The notes: a model not told the origin generated them from the sequence alone. Positions 34,535 to 43,178 are shown, counted from the first letter of the stretch. The stretch is DNA of 64,000 bases from Nonomuraea harbinensis (GCF_019396385.1 NZ_JAHKRN010000010.1:150665-214664), one strand, 5' to 3'. A program made the numbers and translations.

Positions 34535-36042
34535 CACGACGTCTCGATGGGCTGGCCACAGTAGCCGCAGAACCGGTGCGCCTGGCCGAGCCGCATGCCG
34601 CAGGCCGTGCAGAACTTGACCGAGGACTCCTGCGCGGTCAGCACCTGCTGCTGCTGCGGGACCGCCGTGAACTGCGGCGATCTGCGCACCATCACCGTCT
34701 GGTCGGCGCCCTCGTCGTATGCCTGCTGCGGGGGGACGAGCGGCGGGGCCTGCCCGTGGTCGTCGGCCCGGTCGTCGGCCCGGTCGTCGGCCCGGTCTCC
34801 GGCCCGGTGGCGCCGCCACAGCAGGAACGCGCCCACGGCCGCGGCGAGGAACAGCACGCTCGCCGCGACGATGAACGGCCACAGCGGCAGGCCGGAGGAG
34901 GCCGGCGCGACCGTCCGCTTGGTGCCCTCGTCCTCCGGGCCGCCCCGCTTGGCGAGCGCGACCTTGAGCAGGTCGGCGGCCACCACGTTGCCCGGGTAGA
35001 GCTCCAGGACGCGCTGGAAGCCCGGCGCGGCCTCGGTGTAGTACTTGGTGTGGTAGCGGGTCAGCGCCGCCTCGAAGGCGGCGTCGATCGCGCCCCTGCG
35101 CGCCGCGATGCCGGCCTTCGACAGGGTCGAGGTGATCTCCCGTACGCCGATCATCTTGGCTTCTTTGCCGCCGCCGATGAGCAGCCCGACGACGTGGCCG
35201 TCCTTGTCGCCGATGACGGGGGCGCCGGCCAGGCCGCGGTCGGCCAGGCCGCCCAGCTTGGCGGGCTCGTCGACCTTCTTGTCCGGGTCGCCGAACGGCC
35301 GGCCCTTCTCGCCGGCGCCGCCGCCCTTGCCCAGGTGGGCGATCTCGACGGTGGTCTGCACGTCGGGGCCGGGCCGGCCGAGGAAGCCGGCCACGCTGGT
35401 GGGCGCGCCCTGCTGGTCGGGCACCTGCTCGGCGAGCGGAGCGGTGGGCATGCCGACGCTGCCGACGGCGCGGGCGACGGGCATCAGCACGGCCGGGGCG
35501 TCGGGGCCGGAACCGGCCCGCACCAGCTCGGCCTTGAAGCCGTCGGTGTCGGCGGGCGAGACGTTCGGGAAGATCGTGATGTCGGTGGTGACGTCGATGA
35601 TGCAGGTCGCGGTGGACCTCTTCGGCGGGTAGCAGTCCTTGAGGTGGCGGTCGAGTATCGGGTCGTCGTCCACCGAGTGGCGCTTGTCGTCCTGCGGGAC
35701 CTTCACGTCGTGGTGCTCGGCGAAGACCTTGTTGGCCGCCCTTACGGCGACGTCCTCGTCGTCGGTCTTGACCACGCTGGTGAGCGTGACGATCGCGCCG
35801 TCGGGGTTGACGACGATGCCGGTGCCCTGGCCGATGGGGAAATCGTAGGAACGCTCCACGTGACGCAGCTGGCTGACGTGGTCGAGAAGCGTGATCTCGA
35901 CGTGGGAGACCGCCTCGACGCGCACCACGGCGGGGGTCACCAGATCGGTGATGCCGCTGGGATGCTCGTGGGCCGTCGCGGGTATGGCGAGCAGGGCGAC
36001 CGTCACCACGACACCGCCCGCCAGCACTGTGAGACGTGCCAT
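34534..36042 (-). CDS. Membrane pseudo-serine-protease with cytoplasmic zinc ribbon
   Basis: 502-aa protein with a signal peptide (cleavage near ATA-HEH), an extracellular trypsin-like domain, a membrane segment (LWPFIVAASVLFLAAAVGAFLLW), an RADD repeat tail and a terminal zinc ribbon (Cys478, 481, 492, 495). The fold markers GTGIVVNPDGAIVT and GAPVIGDKDGHVVG are those of HtrA-type proteases. However, the catalytic His position reads TLTSVV (Ser89) and the Ser position reads GLAGAP (Ala272), so it should be inactive. A DQTVMV segment between membrane and ribbon is a possible phospho-Thr site for the coupled kinase. ATG 36042 has a GGGAG site. Confidence 0.75.
   Translation of the reverse strand: MARLTVLAGGVVVTVALLAIPATAHEHPSGITDLVTPAVVRVEAVSHVEITLLDHVSQLRHVERSYDFPIGQGTGIVVNPDGAIVTLTSVVKTDDEDVAVRAANKVFAEHHDVKVPQDDKRHSVDDDPILDRHLKDCYPPKRSTATCIIDVTTDITIFPNVSPADTDGFKAELVRAGSGPDAPAVLMPVARAVGSVGMPTAPLAEQVPDQQGAPTSVAGFLGRPGPDVQTTVEIAHLGKGGGAGEKGRPFGDPDKKVDEPAKLGGLADRGLAGAPVIGDKDGHVVGLLIGGGKEAKMIGVREITSTLSKAGIAARRGAIDAAFEAALTRYHTKYYTEAAPGFQRVLELYPGNVVAADLLKVALAKRGGPEDEGTKRTVAPASSGLPLWPFIVAASVLFLAAAVGAFLLWRRHRAGDRADDRADDRADDHGQAPPLVPPQQAYDEGADQTVMVRRSPQFTAVPQQQQVLTAQESSVKFCTACGMRLGQAHRFCGYCGQPIETS
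34759..34806. repeat. 12-bp tandem repeat encoding RADD
   Basis: About four copies of CGTCGGCCCGGT-type units encode repeated Arg-Ala-Asp-Asp in the cytoplasmic tail of the pseudo-protease, just inside the membrane. Confidence 0.7.
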
Positions 36043-36202
36043 CACCGCTCCCGCACGAAGGGTTAGAACCAGGGTCCCAATCACCTGTCGTAAGTCAATA
36101 GATCCGCGTATGAAGAAGCGGTTGCAGTACTTCCCCCGACGTATGAACCCCTCACGTGGCCCTATCGCGCGACAGCCGTGCGGCGTTACACCTTGTTCAA
36201 GA

Positions 36203-36856
36203 TCAACTCAGCTCGGCCCCCGGCTTCCGGTAGCCGGGACGCCACGACACCGCGCCCTGCCTGACGGCGGCGTGGACGGCGCGGGCCAGCCGGGCGCCCC
36301 ACTCGGAGCGGGGCCCGCAGAACAACTCCTGCGGGCCGGAGTCCGGCACGGCGAGGCAGACCGCGTCCGAGGCGGTGCCGGTGCACGGGTAGCCCGCCTC
36401 CAGCAGGGCCTGCGTCTTGGCCTCGGTCATCGTCATGACGGCGTTGACCAGGGCGGCGTCCGTCATCGCCACCGGCAACGTGGCGACGATGTTGACGGTG
36501 CCGACCATCGGGGCCAGCTCCGGGTCGGCCGCGCCTTCGGGGGCCGCCGCCCAGGTCGGGACGCGTAACCCGACCGTGGCCACCGCCTCGGCCCCGCCGT
36601 CGGCGGCGCTGGTGCAGCGGTCGACGGAGGCCGCCGTCATCATGCCGACGCCGTCGCCGCCCGGCCCCAGCTCGGCCAGGTGGTCGACCGGGTCCATGCG
36701 CGCGTAGCCGGCCACGACCTGGGCGTTCAGCACCCATGTGCGCGGCCCGATGCCGCCGCCGAGCATCGCCGAGGAGATCATCCGCCAGCCCGGCCCGAAC
36801 TCCCACAGCAGCGAACCGAGCCGGTCGCCGTCCTCGACGCGGTAGCCGAGCTTCAC
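36203..36856 (-). CDS. cbiZ: Adenosylcobinamide amidohydrolase
   Basis: 217-aa CbiZ-type enzyme that cleaves the amide bond of adenosylcobinamide to adenosylcobyric acid, letting the cell remodel scavenged corrinoids. Family segments are intact: NAQVVAGYARMDPVDHL, GMMTAASVDR, TVNIVATLP and the C-terminal TGTASDAVCLA. It starts at GTG 36856 inside the btuD stop (4-bp overlap), so it is the last gene of the riboswitch-controlled operon. 160 bp without visible genes follow to the pseudo-protease start. Confidence 0.9.
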   Translation of the reverse strand: MKLGYRVEDGDRLGSLLWEFGPGWRMISSAMLGGGIGPRTWVLNAQVVAGYARMDPVDHLAELGPGGDGVGMMTAASVDRCTSAADGGAEAVATVGLRVPTWAAAPEGAADPELAPMVGTVNIVATLPVAMTDAALVNAVMTMTEAKTQALLEAGYPCTGTASDAVCLAVPDSGPQELFCGPRSEWGARLARAVHAAVRQGAVSWRPGYRKPGAELS

Positions 36857-37626
36857 GTCTCTCCCCTGACCAGGTGCACGACGGGCCGCCCGCCGGGGCC
36901 CGGCTCGATCATGACACGGGCGTCGAAGTGCTCGCCGACCAGGGCACCGGTGAGCACCTCGGCCGGCCTGCCCCGCGCCACGGACCGGCCGCCGGCCAGC
37001 AGCAGGAGCGTGTCAGCGTACTGGCCGGCCAGGGTCAGGTCGTGCAGCGTCGTGATCACGGTGAGGCCGTCGGCGGTCCTCAGCCGGTCCACCAGCTCCA
37101 GCACCTGCTGCTGGTGCCCGAGGTCGAGCGCGGTGGTGGGCTCGTCGAGCAGCAGCACCGGCGCCTGCTGGGCGAGCGCCCGGGCGAGCACCACCCGCTG
37201 CCGCTCACCGCCGGACAGCTCGCCGACCCTGCGGGCGGCGAACCCGGTCAGTCCCAGCCGCGCCAGCACGCCCGCGATGATCTCCCGGTCCCTGCGGCTC
37301 TCCCGCCCGAAGTACGGGATGTACGGGGTACGGCCGAGCAGCGCGTAGTCGAAGACCGTCATGTCGGGCGGCAGCGCGGGGGTCTGCGGCGCGTAGGCGA
37401 CCAGCCGGGCCCGCTCGCGCGGCTTGAGCCCGCTCCCCCGCCGGTCGTCGAGGACCACCTCGCCCCGGTGGGCGAGCACGCCCATGACGGCCTTCAGCAG
37501 CGTGGACTTGCCGGCGCCGTTGGGCCCGACGACCGCGAGCCACTCGCCCCGCGACACGTCGACGTCCACCCCGTCGAGCACCTCGCGCCCGCCGAGCCGT
37601 ACCGACAGTTCCTTGACCCGGATCAT
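36853..37626 (-). CDS. btuD: Corrinoid ABC importer ATPase
   Basis: 257-aa FecE/BtuD-type ATPase. Walker A GPNGAGKST is at 34-42, the signature is LSGGERQ, Walker B is LLLDEPT, and the switch His is in TTLHDLTLAG. It powers uptake of cobalamin or cobinamide with the permease and binding protein encoded upstream. ATG 37626 overlaps the permease stop (ATGA) and its own stop overlaps cbiZ, so all four genes form a coupled unit. Its place behind a cobalamin riboswitch fixes the substrate class more firmly than sequence alone would. Confidence 0.92.
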   Translation of the reverse strand: MIRVKELSVRLGGREVLDGVDVDVSRGEWLAVVGPNGAGKSTLLKAVMGVLAHRGEVVLDDRRGSGLKPRERARLVAYAPQTPALPPDMTVFDYALLGRTPYIPYFGRESRRDREIIAGVLARLGLTGFAARRVGELSGGERQRVVLARALAQQAPVLLLDEPTTALDLGHQQQVLELVDRLRTADGLTVITTLHDLTLAGQYADTLLLLAGGRSVARGRPAEVLTGALVGEHFDARVMIEPGPGGRPVVHLVRGET

Positions 37627-38699
37627 GTGGCGGTCCCCCGCGTCATGCGCAGCACGGCCACGAAGAACGGCGCGCCCACGAACATGGTGACGACTCCGAT
37701 CGGCAGCTCGGCGGGGGCGATGACGGTGCGCGCGAGCAGGTCGGCGAGGACCAGGAACGCGGCGCCGCCGATCAGCGACAGCGGCAGCACGCTGCGGTAG
37801 GAGCCGCCGGCCAGCCGGCGCACCGCGTGCGGCACGACGATGCCGACGAACCCGATCAGCCCGCTCACCGCCACCGCCGCGGCCGTGGCCAGGGAGGCGG
37901 CCAGCAGCACCACGAACCGGACCCGGGTGGCCCGCACGCCGAGCGCCCCGGCCTCCTCGTCGCCGACGGCCAGCACGTCGAGCATCCGCCCGTGCGCCAG
38001 CAGCACCGCCGCGGCGACGACCGCGTACGGCAGCACGAGCCGCACCTGCTCCCAGCCGCCGCCGACGTCGCCCAGGATCCAGGAGTAGACCCGCCGCAGC
38101 TCCTCCACCCCGAGCTGCTGCACGAACGTCTGGATCGCGGTGAGGAACGAGGTGACGGCCACCCCGGCCAGCACCAGCGTGGCCGTGCCACCGGTCCGGC
38201 CGGCGGCGCTGCCCAGCCCGTAGGCGAGGAACACGCCGCCGACCGCGCCCGCGAACGCCGCGACGGGGGTGGTGAGCGCGGACCCCGGCAGCAGCACGAC
38301 GGCCACGGTCGTGGTCAGCCCGGCTCCGGCCGCGGCGCCCAGCAGGTACGGGTCGGCCAGCGGGTTGCGGAAGACGCCCTGGTAGCCGGCCCCGGCCATG
38401 GCCAGCAGCCCGCCGACCACGGCCGCCAGCAGCACCCTGGGCAGCCGCAGTTCGTACAGCAGCCCCTGCTCGACGGGCGTCAGCCCGGCGTCGGCCGACA
38501 CGAACGGCAGCCAGTCGGCCACCTGGAGGACGACCTGCCAGGGCGCGATGTCGGCGGCGCCGCCCAGCAGACCGGCGATCATGACGACGGCCAGCAGCGC
38601 CAGCGCCCCGGCCAGCCACACCGGCCGGGCTCTGGCGGGCTTGACGTGCGCCACCGGGTCCCGCCCTTCGGTCCGCCCGGTGGCCTGCTCGGCGAGCAC
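37623..38699 (-). CDS. btuC: Corrinoid ABC importer permease
   Basis: 358-aa FecCD/BtuC-family permease with about ten hydrophobic segments. Family motifs include LRLPRVLLAAVVGGLLAMAG, GYQGVFRNPLADPYLLG and GLIGFVGIVVPHAVR. The chosen start GTG 38699 overlaps the btuF stop by one base (TAGTG). A GTG 45 bases further in is an alternative that would remove a hydrophilic lead. It works as a dimer with BtuD below and BtuF above the membrane. Confidence 0.92.
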   Translation of the reverse strand: MLAEQATGRTEGRDPVAHVKPARARPVWLAGALALLAVVMIAGLLGGAADIAPWQVVLQVADWLPFVSADAGLTPVEQGLLYELRLPRVLLAAVVGGLLAMAGAGYQGVFRNPLADPYLLGAAAGAGLTTTVAVVLLPGSALTTPVAAFAGAVGGVFLAYGLGSAAGRTGGTATLVLAGVAVTSFLTAIQTFVQQLGVEELRRVYSWILGDVGGGWEQVRLVLPYAVVAAAVLLAHGRMLDVLAVGDEEAGALGVRATRVRFVVLLAASLATAAAVAVSGLIGFVGIVVPHAVRRLAGGSYRSVLPLSLIGGAAFLVLADLLARTVIAPAELPIGVVTMFVGAPFFVAVLRMTRGTAT

Positions 38700-39652
38700 T
38701 ATTCGGAGGCCGCCTTCGCGACCGCGTCGCCGACGGTCCGCGCCAGGTCGGCGACGCGCGGCCCCCAGCGGGAGGCGATGTCGTCGTCGAGCTCGATCAC
38801 CAGGTCGTTCTTGACGGCGGACAGGTTCTTCCAGCCGGGCCGCTTGGCGAGCGCCTCCTTGTTCTGCTGGCAGCACTTCACGTCCGCCAGGAAGATCAGG
38901 TCGGGGTCGGCCTGGGCGATGAACTCGGTGGACAGCTTGGGGTAGCCGCCCGCCGCGTCCGGGGCCTTGTCGGCGATGTTGGTGAGGCCGAAGAGGGCGT
39001 AGATCTGGCCGATGAAGGTCGTGGACGTGGCCGCGTACGGGGTCTGGTCGAGCTCGTGGTAGTAGGTCAGGCCCTTGCCCTTGGGGGCGTCGGCGGCGAG
39101 CTGGTCCAGGGTGGTCCGCATGGTGGTGACCACCTCCTCGGCCTTCTCCAGGTTGCCGGTGGCCGCGCCGAGGTCGGTGATCTCGTCGTACGCCTCGTCG
39201 AGGGTCTTGGCGGACGGCTCCCACAGCACGGGGACGTTCAGCTTGGCCAGCCCGGCGATCACCTGGTCCATGTCGTCGGAGACCACGACCAGGTCGGGCT
39301 TCTGGGCGACGATGGCCTCGACGTTCGGCTTGAAGCCCGACAGGTCGGTCCTCGGGGCCTCGGGCGGGTAGTTCGACTGGTCGTCGACGGCGATCACCTG
39401 GGGGCCGGCGCCGATGGCGAACAGCGTCTCGGTGTGGGCGGCCGACAGGGAGACGATCCGCTCCGGCTTCTTCTCGATGGTGATCTCGCCGTTGGCGGCC
39501 TCCACCGTCACGGGGAAGCCGGCGCCGGCCTGACTGGAGGAGGGCTGGCTGGTGGCGGGGGCGGAGGTGGCTGTCGTGCCGGTCTGGCCGCATGCGGTCA
39601 GGACGAGCGTTCCCAGCAGCGCGCCCGCGAGCGCCTTGCGTACGGGCCTCAC
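38699..39652 (-). CDS. btuF: Corrinoid-binding lipoprotein
   Basis: 317-aa extracellular binding protein of the BtuF/FepB class. The signal has lipobox LTAC with Cys21, then a Ser/Thr/Gln-rich linker and the ERIVSLSAAHTETLFAIGAG start of the fold. A KCCQQNKE segment with adjacent cysteines lies in the second lobe. The start is GTG 39652 with AAAGGA 6-7 bases upstream; GTG 39667 is in frame but lacks a site. First gene of the operon and the direct target of the cobalamin riboswitch, whose RNA ends near this ribosome site. Confidence 0.9.
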   Translation of the reverse strand: MRPVRKALAGALLGTLVLTACGQTGTTATSAPATSQPSSSQAGAGFPVTVEAANGEITIEKKPERIVSLSAAHTETLFAIGAGPQVIAVDDQSNYPPEAPRTDLSGFKPNVEAIVAQKPDLVVVSDDMDQVIAGLAKLNVPVLWEPSAKTLDEAYDEITDLGAATGNLEKAEEVVTTMRTTLDQLAADAPKGKGLTYYHELDQTPYAATSTTFIGQIYALFGLTNIADKAPDAAGGYPKLSTEFIAQADPDLIFLADVKCCQQNKEALAKRPGWKNLSAVKNDLVIELDDDIASRWGPRVADLARTVGDAVAKAASE

Positions 39653-39689
39653 GAGTAGTCCTTTCACACTGTCGGAACCGAGAGACCCG

Positions 39690-39830
39690 CGATGAGCGAC
39701 GGATCACCCTTTTCCACGAGGGTTGATGACGTCACGCAGAGGCAGGCGACCTGGCTATGACAGTTGCGGGACAGCGCCGGACTCGCACCGGACTTCGCTG
39801 CAGCACTGCGCGTCGGACAAACGCTATCAA
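39690..39830 (-). promoter_or_regulatory. Cobalamin (AdoCbl) riboswitch
   Basis: The minus strand carries the B12 box AGCCAGGTCGCCTGCC (39741-39756) and the conserved core reading GCGAGTCCGGCGCTGTC followed by CCGCAACTGTC (39760-39790), both hallmarks of the cobalamin element. It lies between the oxidoreductase gene and btuF. An imperfect hairpin (ATCAACCCT...AGGGTGAT, 39702-39727) follows about 50 bases before the btuF start. Control may be at translation or termination; no T-run is present, which favours translation. Boundaries are approximate. Confidence 0.93.
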
Positions 39831-39850
39831 TCCTCCTGGAGGCGCCCGCG

Positions 39851-40711
39851 TCAAGGGGTACGGAGCTGTGATTCCGCTTCTTCGAGCACCTCCTGGACGC
39901 GGAGGCCGCGGGCGGCGTCGAGCGGGTGGCCGCCGCCCTGCCGCACCGTCCTGGCGAACTCCTCGGCCACCCGGGGCAACGCGTCGCCGCCGCCGGACCC
40001 CAGCACCGCGACGCCCTTCCCGCCGTACACGGCCACGCTCGCGGGCGGCAGGTCGCCGACGGCGGCCTGGCTCAGCGACACCTCGCTGACCGCGCCGCCC
40101 TCGTGCTCCAGCAGCAGCCCCGCCCAGCGCAGCGGGTCGCCGTGCGCGCGCACCCCGGTGATCCGGCCGAGCGCGGCGTCCATCAGGTCCACCATGTGCG
40201 GCCCCGCGTCGAGCAGCGCCCCGCGTTCCAGCCGCCACGGGGTGGCGAACGGGTGGTCGCCGACGAGGGAGCCGGAGATGTTGGCGGCGTGCCCGCCGAA
40301 CGGCTCGATCTCCCGGCACCGGTCCAGGAAGGTCCGGGTGCCGGCCGCGTACCGCAGGGTGAGCACCATCTGGCTCGGCACGCCCGACTCGGCGACCGCG
40401 TCGGCGACCCGCCGCGCGCTCTCCAGGGAGTCGCCGAGCGGCTTCTCCAGCAGCAGCGCCTTGCCCGCCCGCGCGGCACGTACCGCCAGCTCGGCCTGGA
40501 CCGCGGGCGGCACGCAGAACGCGACCGCCTCGCATGCGTCGAACAGCTCTTCCACCCGCTCGAACACGGGTGCGCCGAGCCGCGCCGCCGCCTCGGGCCT
40601 GCGCGCCCAGACCCCGGCGAGCCTGGTGTGCGGGCCCGCGGCCAGCATCGGCGCGTGCGCCATCTCCGCCCACGGGCCCGCCCCGACCAGACCGACCGCC
40701 ACCGGCTCCAT
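39851..40711 (-). CDS. Gfo/Idh/MocA-family oxidoreductase
   Basis: 286-aa NAD(P)-dependent sugar or inositol-type dehydrogenase. The N-terminal nucleotide motif VGLVGAGPWAEMAH and the conserved EKPL segment (LLLEKPLGDS) with catalytic Lys are present, and the GPHMVDLM region supplies the usual His. Somewhat short compared with 330-380 aa relatives. ATG 40711 has a good AAAGGGG site; the frame to 40792 upstream overlaps the next promoter. Divergent from the MFS gene, which may export or import a related sugar. Substrate unknown. Its stop lies about 20 bp from the riboswitch. Confidence 0.88.
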   Translation of the reverse strand: MEPVAVGLVGAGPWAEMAHAPMLAAGPHTRLAGVWARRPEAAARLGAPVFERVEELFDACEAVAFCVPPAVQAELAVRAARAGKALLLEKPLGDSLESARRVADAVAESGVPSQMVLTLRYAAGTRTFLDRCREIEPFGGHAANISGSLVGDHPFATPWRLERGALLDAGPHMVDLMDAALGRITGVRAHGDPLRWAGLLLEHEGGAVSEVSLSQAAVGDLPPASVAVYGGKGVAVLGSGGGDALPRVAEEFARTVRQGGGHPLDAARGLRVQEVLEEAESQLRTP

Positions 40712-40784
40712 CGCGATCCCCTTTCGCACGATCATGAGTCGATTCGTGACCCTACTCGAAGGGCCGCGGTGGAAGGATGCCTTG

Positions 40785-41975
40785 ATGATCACCTCCAGCC
40801 GGCCGCTCGCCCGCTATGTCGCGGGCGGCACGGTCCTCCAGATGGCCTTGTGGGCCGACGCGAGCCTGGTCGGTGTCACCCTCATGTTCCTGGGCGAGGG
40901 AGGCTTCCAATCCCTGGGGCTGGTGATCCTGCCGGCCGGGCTGCTGGCGTTCCTGCTGCCGGTGCCGATGGGGGTGCTCGTGGACCGGGCGGCACGCCGG
41001 TCGGCGCTGGTCTGGTCGGGGGTGGCGGGGGCGGTCGCGCTCGGCTCGCTCGCGGTCGCCGCCCTGGCCGGCGCCGTCACGACGGCTCACGTCACGCTGG
41101 CGATCGGGGCCGTCACCCTGGTGGCCGTCACGGGCGCGCTGGCGCTGGAGGCCTACCTGCCGGCGGTGACCGGGCGGCACCGGTTCGTCCCGGTCAACGC
41201 GTGGCTGTACGGGATCGCGTCGGTGGGGACGTTCGGCTTCGCCGTCACCACGGGGCTGCCGTCCACGGCGGCCGTCGTGGTCGTGCTCGTGGTGCCGGCG
41301 GTGGGGTTCGCGGTCTCGGCGCTGCTGTTCCGGTACGTGGACGTGCCCGAGGATCCGGCGCCGCCGAGGGAGGGGGTGTGGCCGGAGGCGGTGGCCGGGG
41401 TGCGGTTCACGCTCCGGCATCCGGTGCTCGCCGCGATCGCCGGCTATCTCGTCGCGCTGGCGGCCCTGGGGCAGCTGATCGACGCCCCGCGGCCGGACGG
41501 GCTGGCGGACGGGTGGGACCTCGTCACCATGCTCGCGCCGCCCCTGGTGGGCGCGCCGGCCGCGGTCATGCTGCACCGCCGCGTGGGCGCGCTCCGGCTG
41601 GCGTGGTTCGCCGTCCTCGCGACCCAGCCGTTCGCGCTCCTGCTCGCGTTCCCGTCCGGGGCCGCCGGATACGTGCTCGGCCACGCGCTGCCGCTGGCCG
41701 GCGCGGCGACGGCGGCGATCGCGCTGCTCAGCCACCGGCAGGCGATCACGCCGCCCCGGCTGCTCGGCCGCTCGGGCGGCACGCTGGTCATGCTCGTCGC
41801 CCTGGCGGCGACCGTCGGGTCCGTCCTCGAGACCCTGCTCGCCCTGGCCGGCGCCGGCCGGTCGTGGCTCGCCGTGCCGGCCACCGCGGGGGTGCTGGCG
41901 GCGGCGGTCCCGCTCCTCAGGGCGAGCCGGTCCGAGCCTCCCGCCGACGCCGATCAGGGCGCCCCGGCCACCTGA
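40785..41975 (+). CDS. MFS transporter
   Basis: 396-aa polytopic protein with about 12 hydrophobic segments. The cytoplasmic loop after segment 2 (PMGVLVDRAARRSALV) matches the major-facilitator motif A. It resembles drug/metabolite efflux proteins of the enterobactin-exporter type, but no substrate is evident. ATG 40785 follows GGAAGG by about 8 bases; the much longer open frame upstream is not coding. Divergent from the Gfo/Idh/MocA gene and 25 bp before the phosphatase gene, possibly cotranscribed with it. Confidence 0.85.
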   Translation: MITSSRPLARYVAGGTVLQMALWADASLVGVTLMFLGEGGFQSLGLVILPAGLLAFLLPVPMGVLVDRAARRSALVWSGVAGAVALGSLAVAALAGAVTTAHVTLAIGAVTLVAVTGALALEAYLPAVTGRHRFVPVNAWLYGIASVGTFGFAVTTGLPSTAAVVVVLVVPAVGFAVSALLFRYVDVPEDPAPPREGVWPEAVAGVRFTLRHPVLAAIAGYLVALAALGQLIDAPRPDGLADGWDLVTMLAPPLVGAPAAVMLHRRVGALRLAWFAVLATQPFALLLAFPSGAAGYVLGHALPLAGAATAAIALLSHRQAITPPRLLGRSGGTLVMLVALAATVGSVLETLLALAGAGRSWLAVPATAGVLAAAVPLLRASRSEPPADADQGAPAT

Positions 41976-42000
41976 AACCGGGGTGGCGGATGATGGACCC

Positions 42001-42585
42001 ATGGACGAGATGGTGTTGCTCCGCCACGGCGAGACGGAGTGGAGCAGGACGGGCAGGCACACCGGCCGGACCGACGTGCCGCTGACCCCGCGCGGCGAGG
42101 AGCAGGCCAAGGCGCTCATCCCGGTGCTCGGGGAGAGCCCGTCCGAGCTGGTCGTGGTCTCGCCCGCGCGGCGCGCCACCCGCACCGCCGACCTGGCCGG
42201 CCTCAGCTCGTACGAGGTCGATCCGGATCTGTGGGAGTGGGACTACGGCGGCTACGAGGGCATCACCACCCCCGACATCAGGAAGGACCGGCCCAGCTGG
42301 TACCTGTGGCGCGACGGCGTCCCACCGGGCGGCACCCCGGGCGAGAGCGCCGCCGAGGTGGGCGCCCGCGCCGACCGGGTGATCGAGCGGTGCCGGCGGG
42401 TCCACGGGCGGGTGGCGGTGGTCGCGCACGGTCATCTGCTGCGGGTGCTCACCGCGCGCTGGCTGCGCCTGCCCCCGGCGGACGGCCGGCTGTTCAAGCT
42501 GGACACCGGCACGTACTCGCGGCTGGCCTTCGAGCACGGCGAACCGGTGATCAGGACCTGGAACGCGCCGGTCGGCGGGGTCTGA
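42001..42585 (+). CDS. Histidine phosphatase family protein
   Basis: 194-aa phosphoglycerate-mutase-like phosphatase. The catalytic RHG motif is at Arg8-His9-Gly10 (LLRHGETEW), a second Arg is in SPARRATRTA, and the second catalytic His is in VVAHGHLLRVL. The core is complete. The ATG at 42001 gives the family N terminus; a GTG 18 bases upstream is in frame. Small-molecule phosphate ester substrate unknown. Confidence 0.92.
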   Translation: MDEMVLLRHGETEWSRTGRHTGRTDVPLTPRGEEQAKALIPVLGESPSELVVVSPARRATRTADLAGLSSYEVDPDLWEWDYGGYEGITTPDIRKDRPSWYLWRDGVPPGGTPGESAAEVGARADRVIERCRRVHGRVAVVAHGHLLRVLTARWLRLPPADGRLFKLDTGTYSRLAFEHGEPVIRTWNAPVGGV

Positions 42586-42596
42586 CCAGCACCGGC

Positions 42597-42854
42597 TCAG
42601 GCTTGCGCCTGGCCAGGCTGCGGGCCGCGCCCGGTCAGCCACTCCAGGACACTGCGGTGCCCGCGGGTGGCGTCCTCGAAGTGGCCCCAGCGCCAGTAGC
42701 GCGGATGGTCCCTGATGCCGGTCACCCAGGTCCGGTACGAGACCGAGCCGCCGGAGGCCGCGGGCGCCACGCCGTAGGTGCGGATCACGACCTTGCCGCC
42801 GGGCGCGAACAGCACGTCGTCGGCGATCGGGTAGAGCGTCGTCTGGTCGAGCAT
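42597..42854 (-). CDS. 85-aa hypothetical protein
   Basis: Small soluble protein beginning MLDQTTLYPIADDVLFAPGG and containing many aromatic residues (SYRTWVTGIRDHPRYWRWGHFEDA). Codon use is GC-ending and the frame is clean, which supports it as real. No domain recognised. It lies after the terminator of the DUF397 operon and convergent with the phosphatase gene (11 bp apart). Confidence 0.6.
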   Translation of the reverse strand: MLDQTTLYPIADDVLFAPGGKVVIRTYGVAPAASGGSVSYRTWVTGIRDHPRYWRWGHFEDATRGHRSVLEWLTGRGPQPGQAQA

Positions 42855-42893
42855 GACCCGATCCTGCCCGGAGGAGTCGGTGGGGCCGTTACG

Positions 42894-42930
42894 CCTCCGG
42901 CGCGGCCCGGTTAAGCGGGCCCGCCGGAGG
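42894..42930 (-). terminator. Long hairpin after DUF397 operon
   Basis: CCTCCGGCG-c-GGCCCG pairs with CGGGCCCGCCGGAGG across a 6-base loop, a stem of about 15 bp with a single bulged C. It starts 12 bases past the DUF397 stop. Strong intrinsic-type terminator without a T-tract. Confidence 0.8.
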
Positions 42931-42941
42931 TTAACAGCGCG

Positions 42942-43178
42942 TTACACCAGCAGGCCGTCGAATTCTCCGTCCTTCACTCCGAGCACCAGAGCCCGGATCT
43001 CGTCGCGGGTGTAGATCAGCGCGGGGCCGTCGGGGAAGCGGGAGTTGCGCACCGCTATCCCACCGTCGGGGAGCTTCGCGAGCTCCACGCAGTTGCCCTG
43101 CGAGTTGCTGTAGCGGCTCTTGCGCCACGCCACGCCGGACAGATCGCCGGCGGGCATGCCGTTATAGGTCTGATTCAT
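42942..43178 (-). CDS. DUF397 protein
   Basis: 78-aa actinobacterial small protein with the DUF397 signature (WRKSRYSNSQGNCVELA, then VAVRNSR-type VRNSRFPDGPALIYTRDE). These proteins are encoded beside XRE/DUF5753 regulators and are thought to bind them in BldB/WhiJ-type developmental systems. The ATG comes directly after the TAG of the regulator gene with no gap, so translation is coupled. Complete length. Confidence 0.92.
   Translation of the reverse strand: MNQTYNGMPAGDLSGVAWRKSRYSNSQGNCVELAKLPDGGIAVRNSRFPDGPALIYTRDEIRALVLGVKDGEFDGLLV

Noticed and set aside
36043..36202. Possible small gene between the pseudo-protease gene and cbiZ
   Set aside because: No frame with a ribosome site and GC-ending codons; no clear hairpin either. 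Treated as intergenic.
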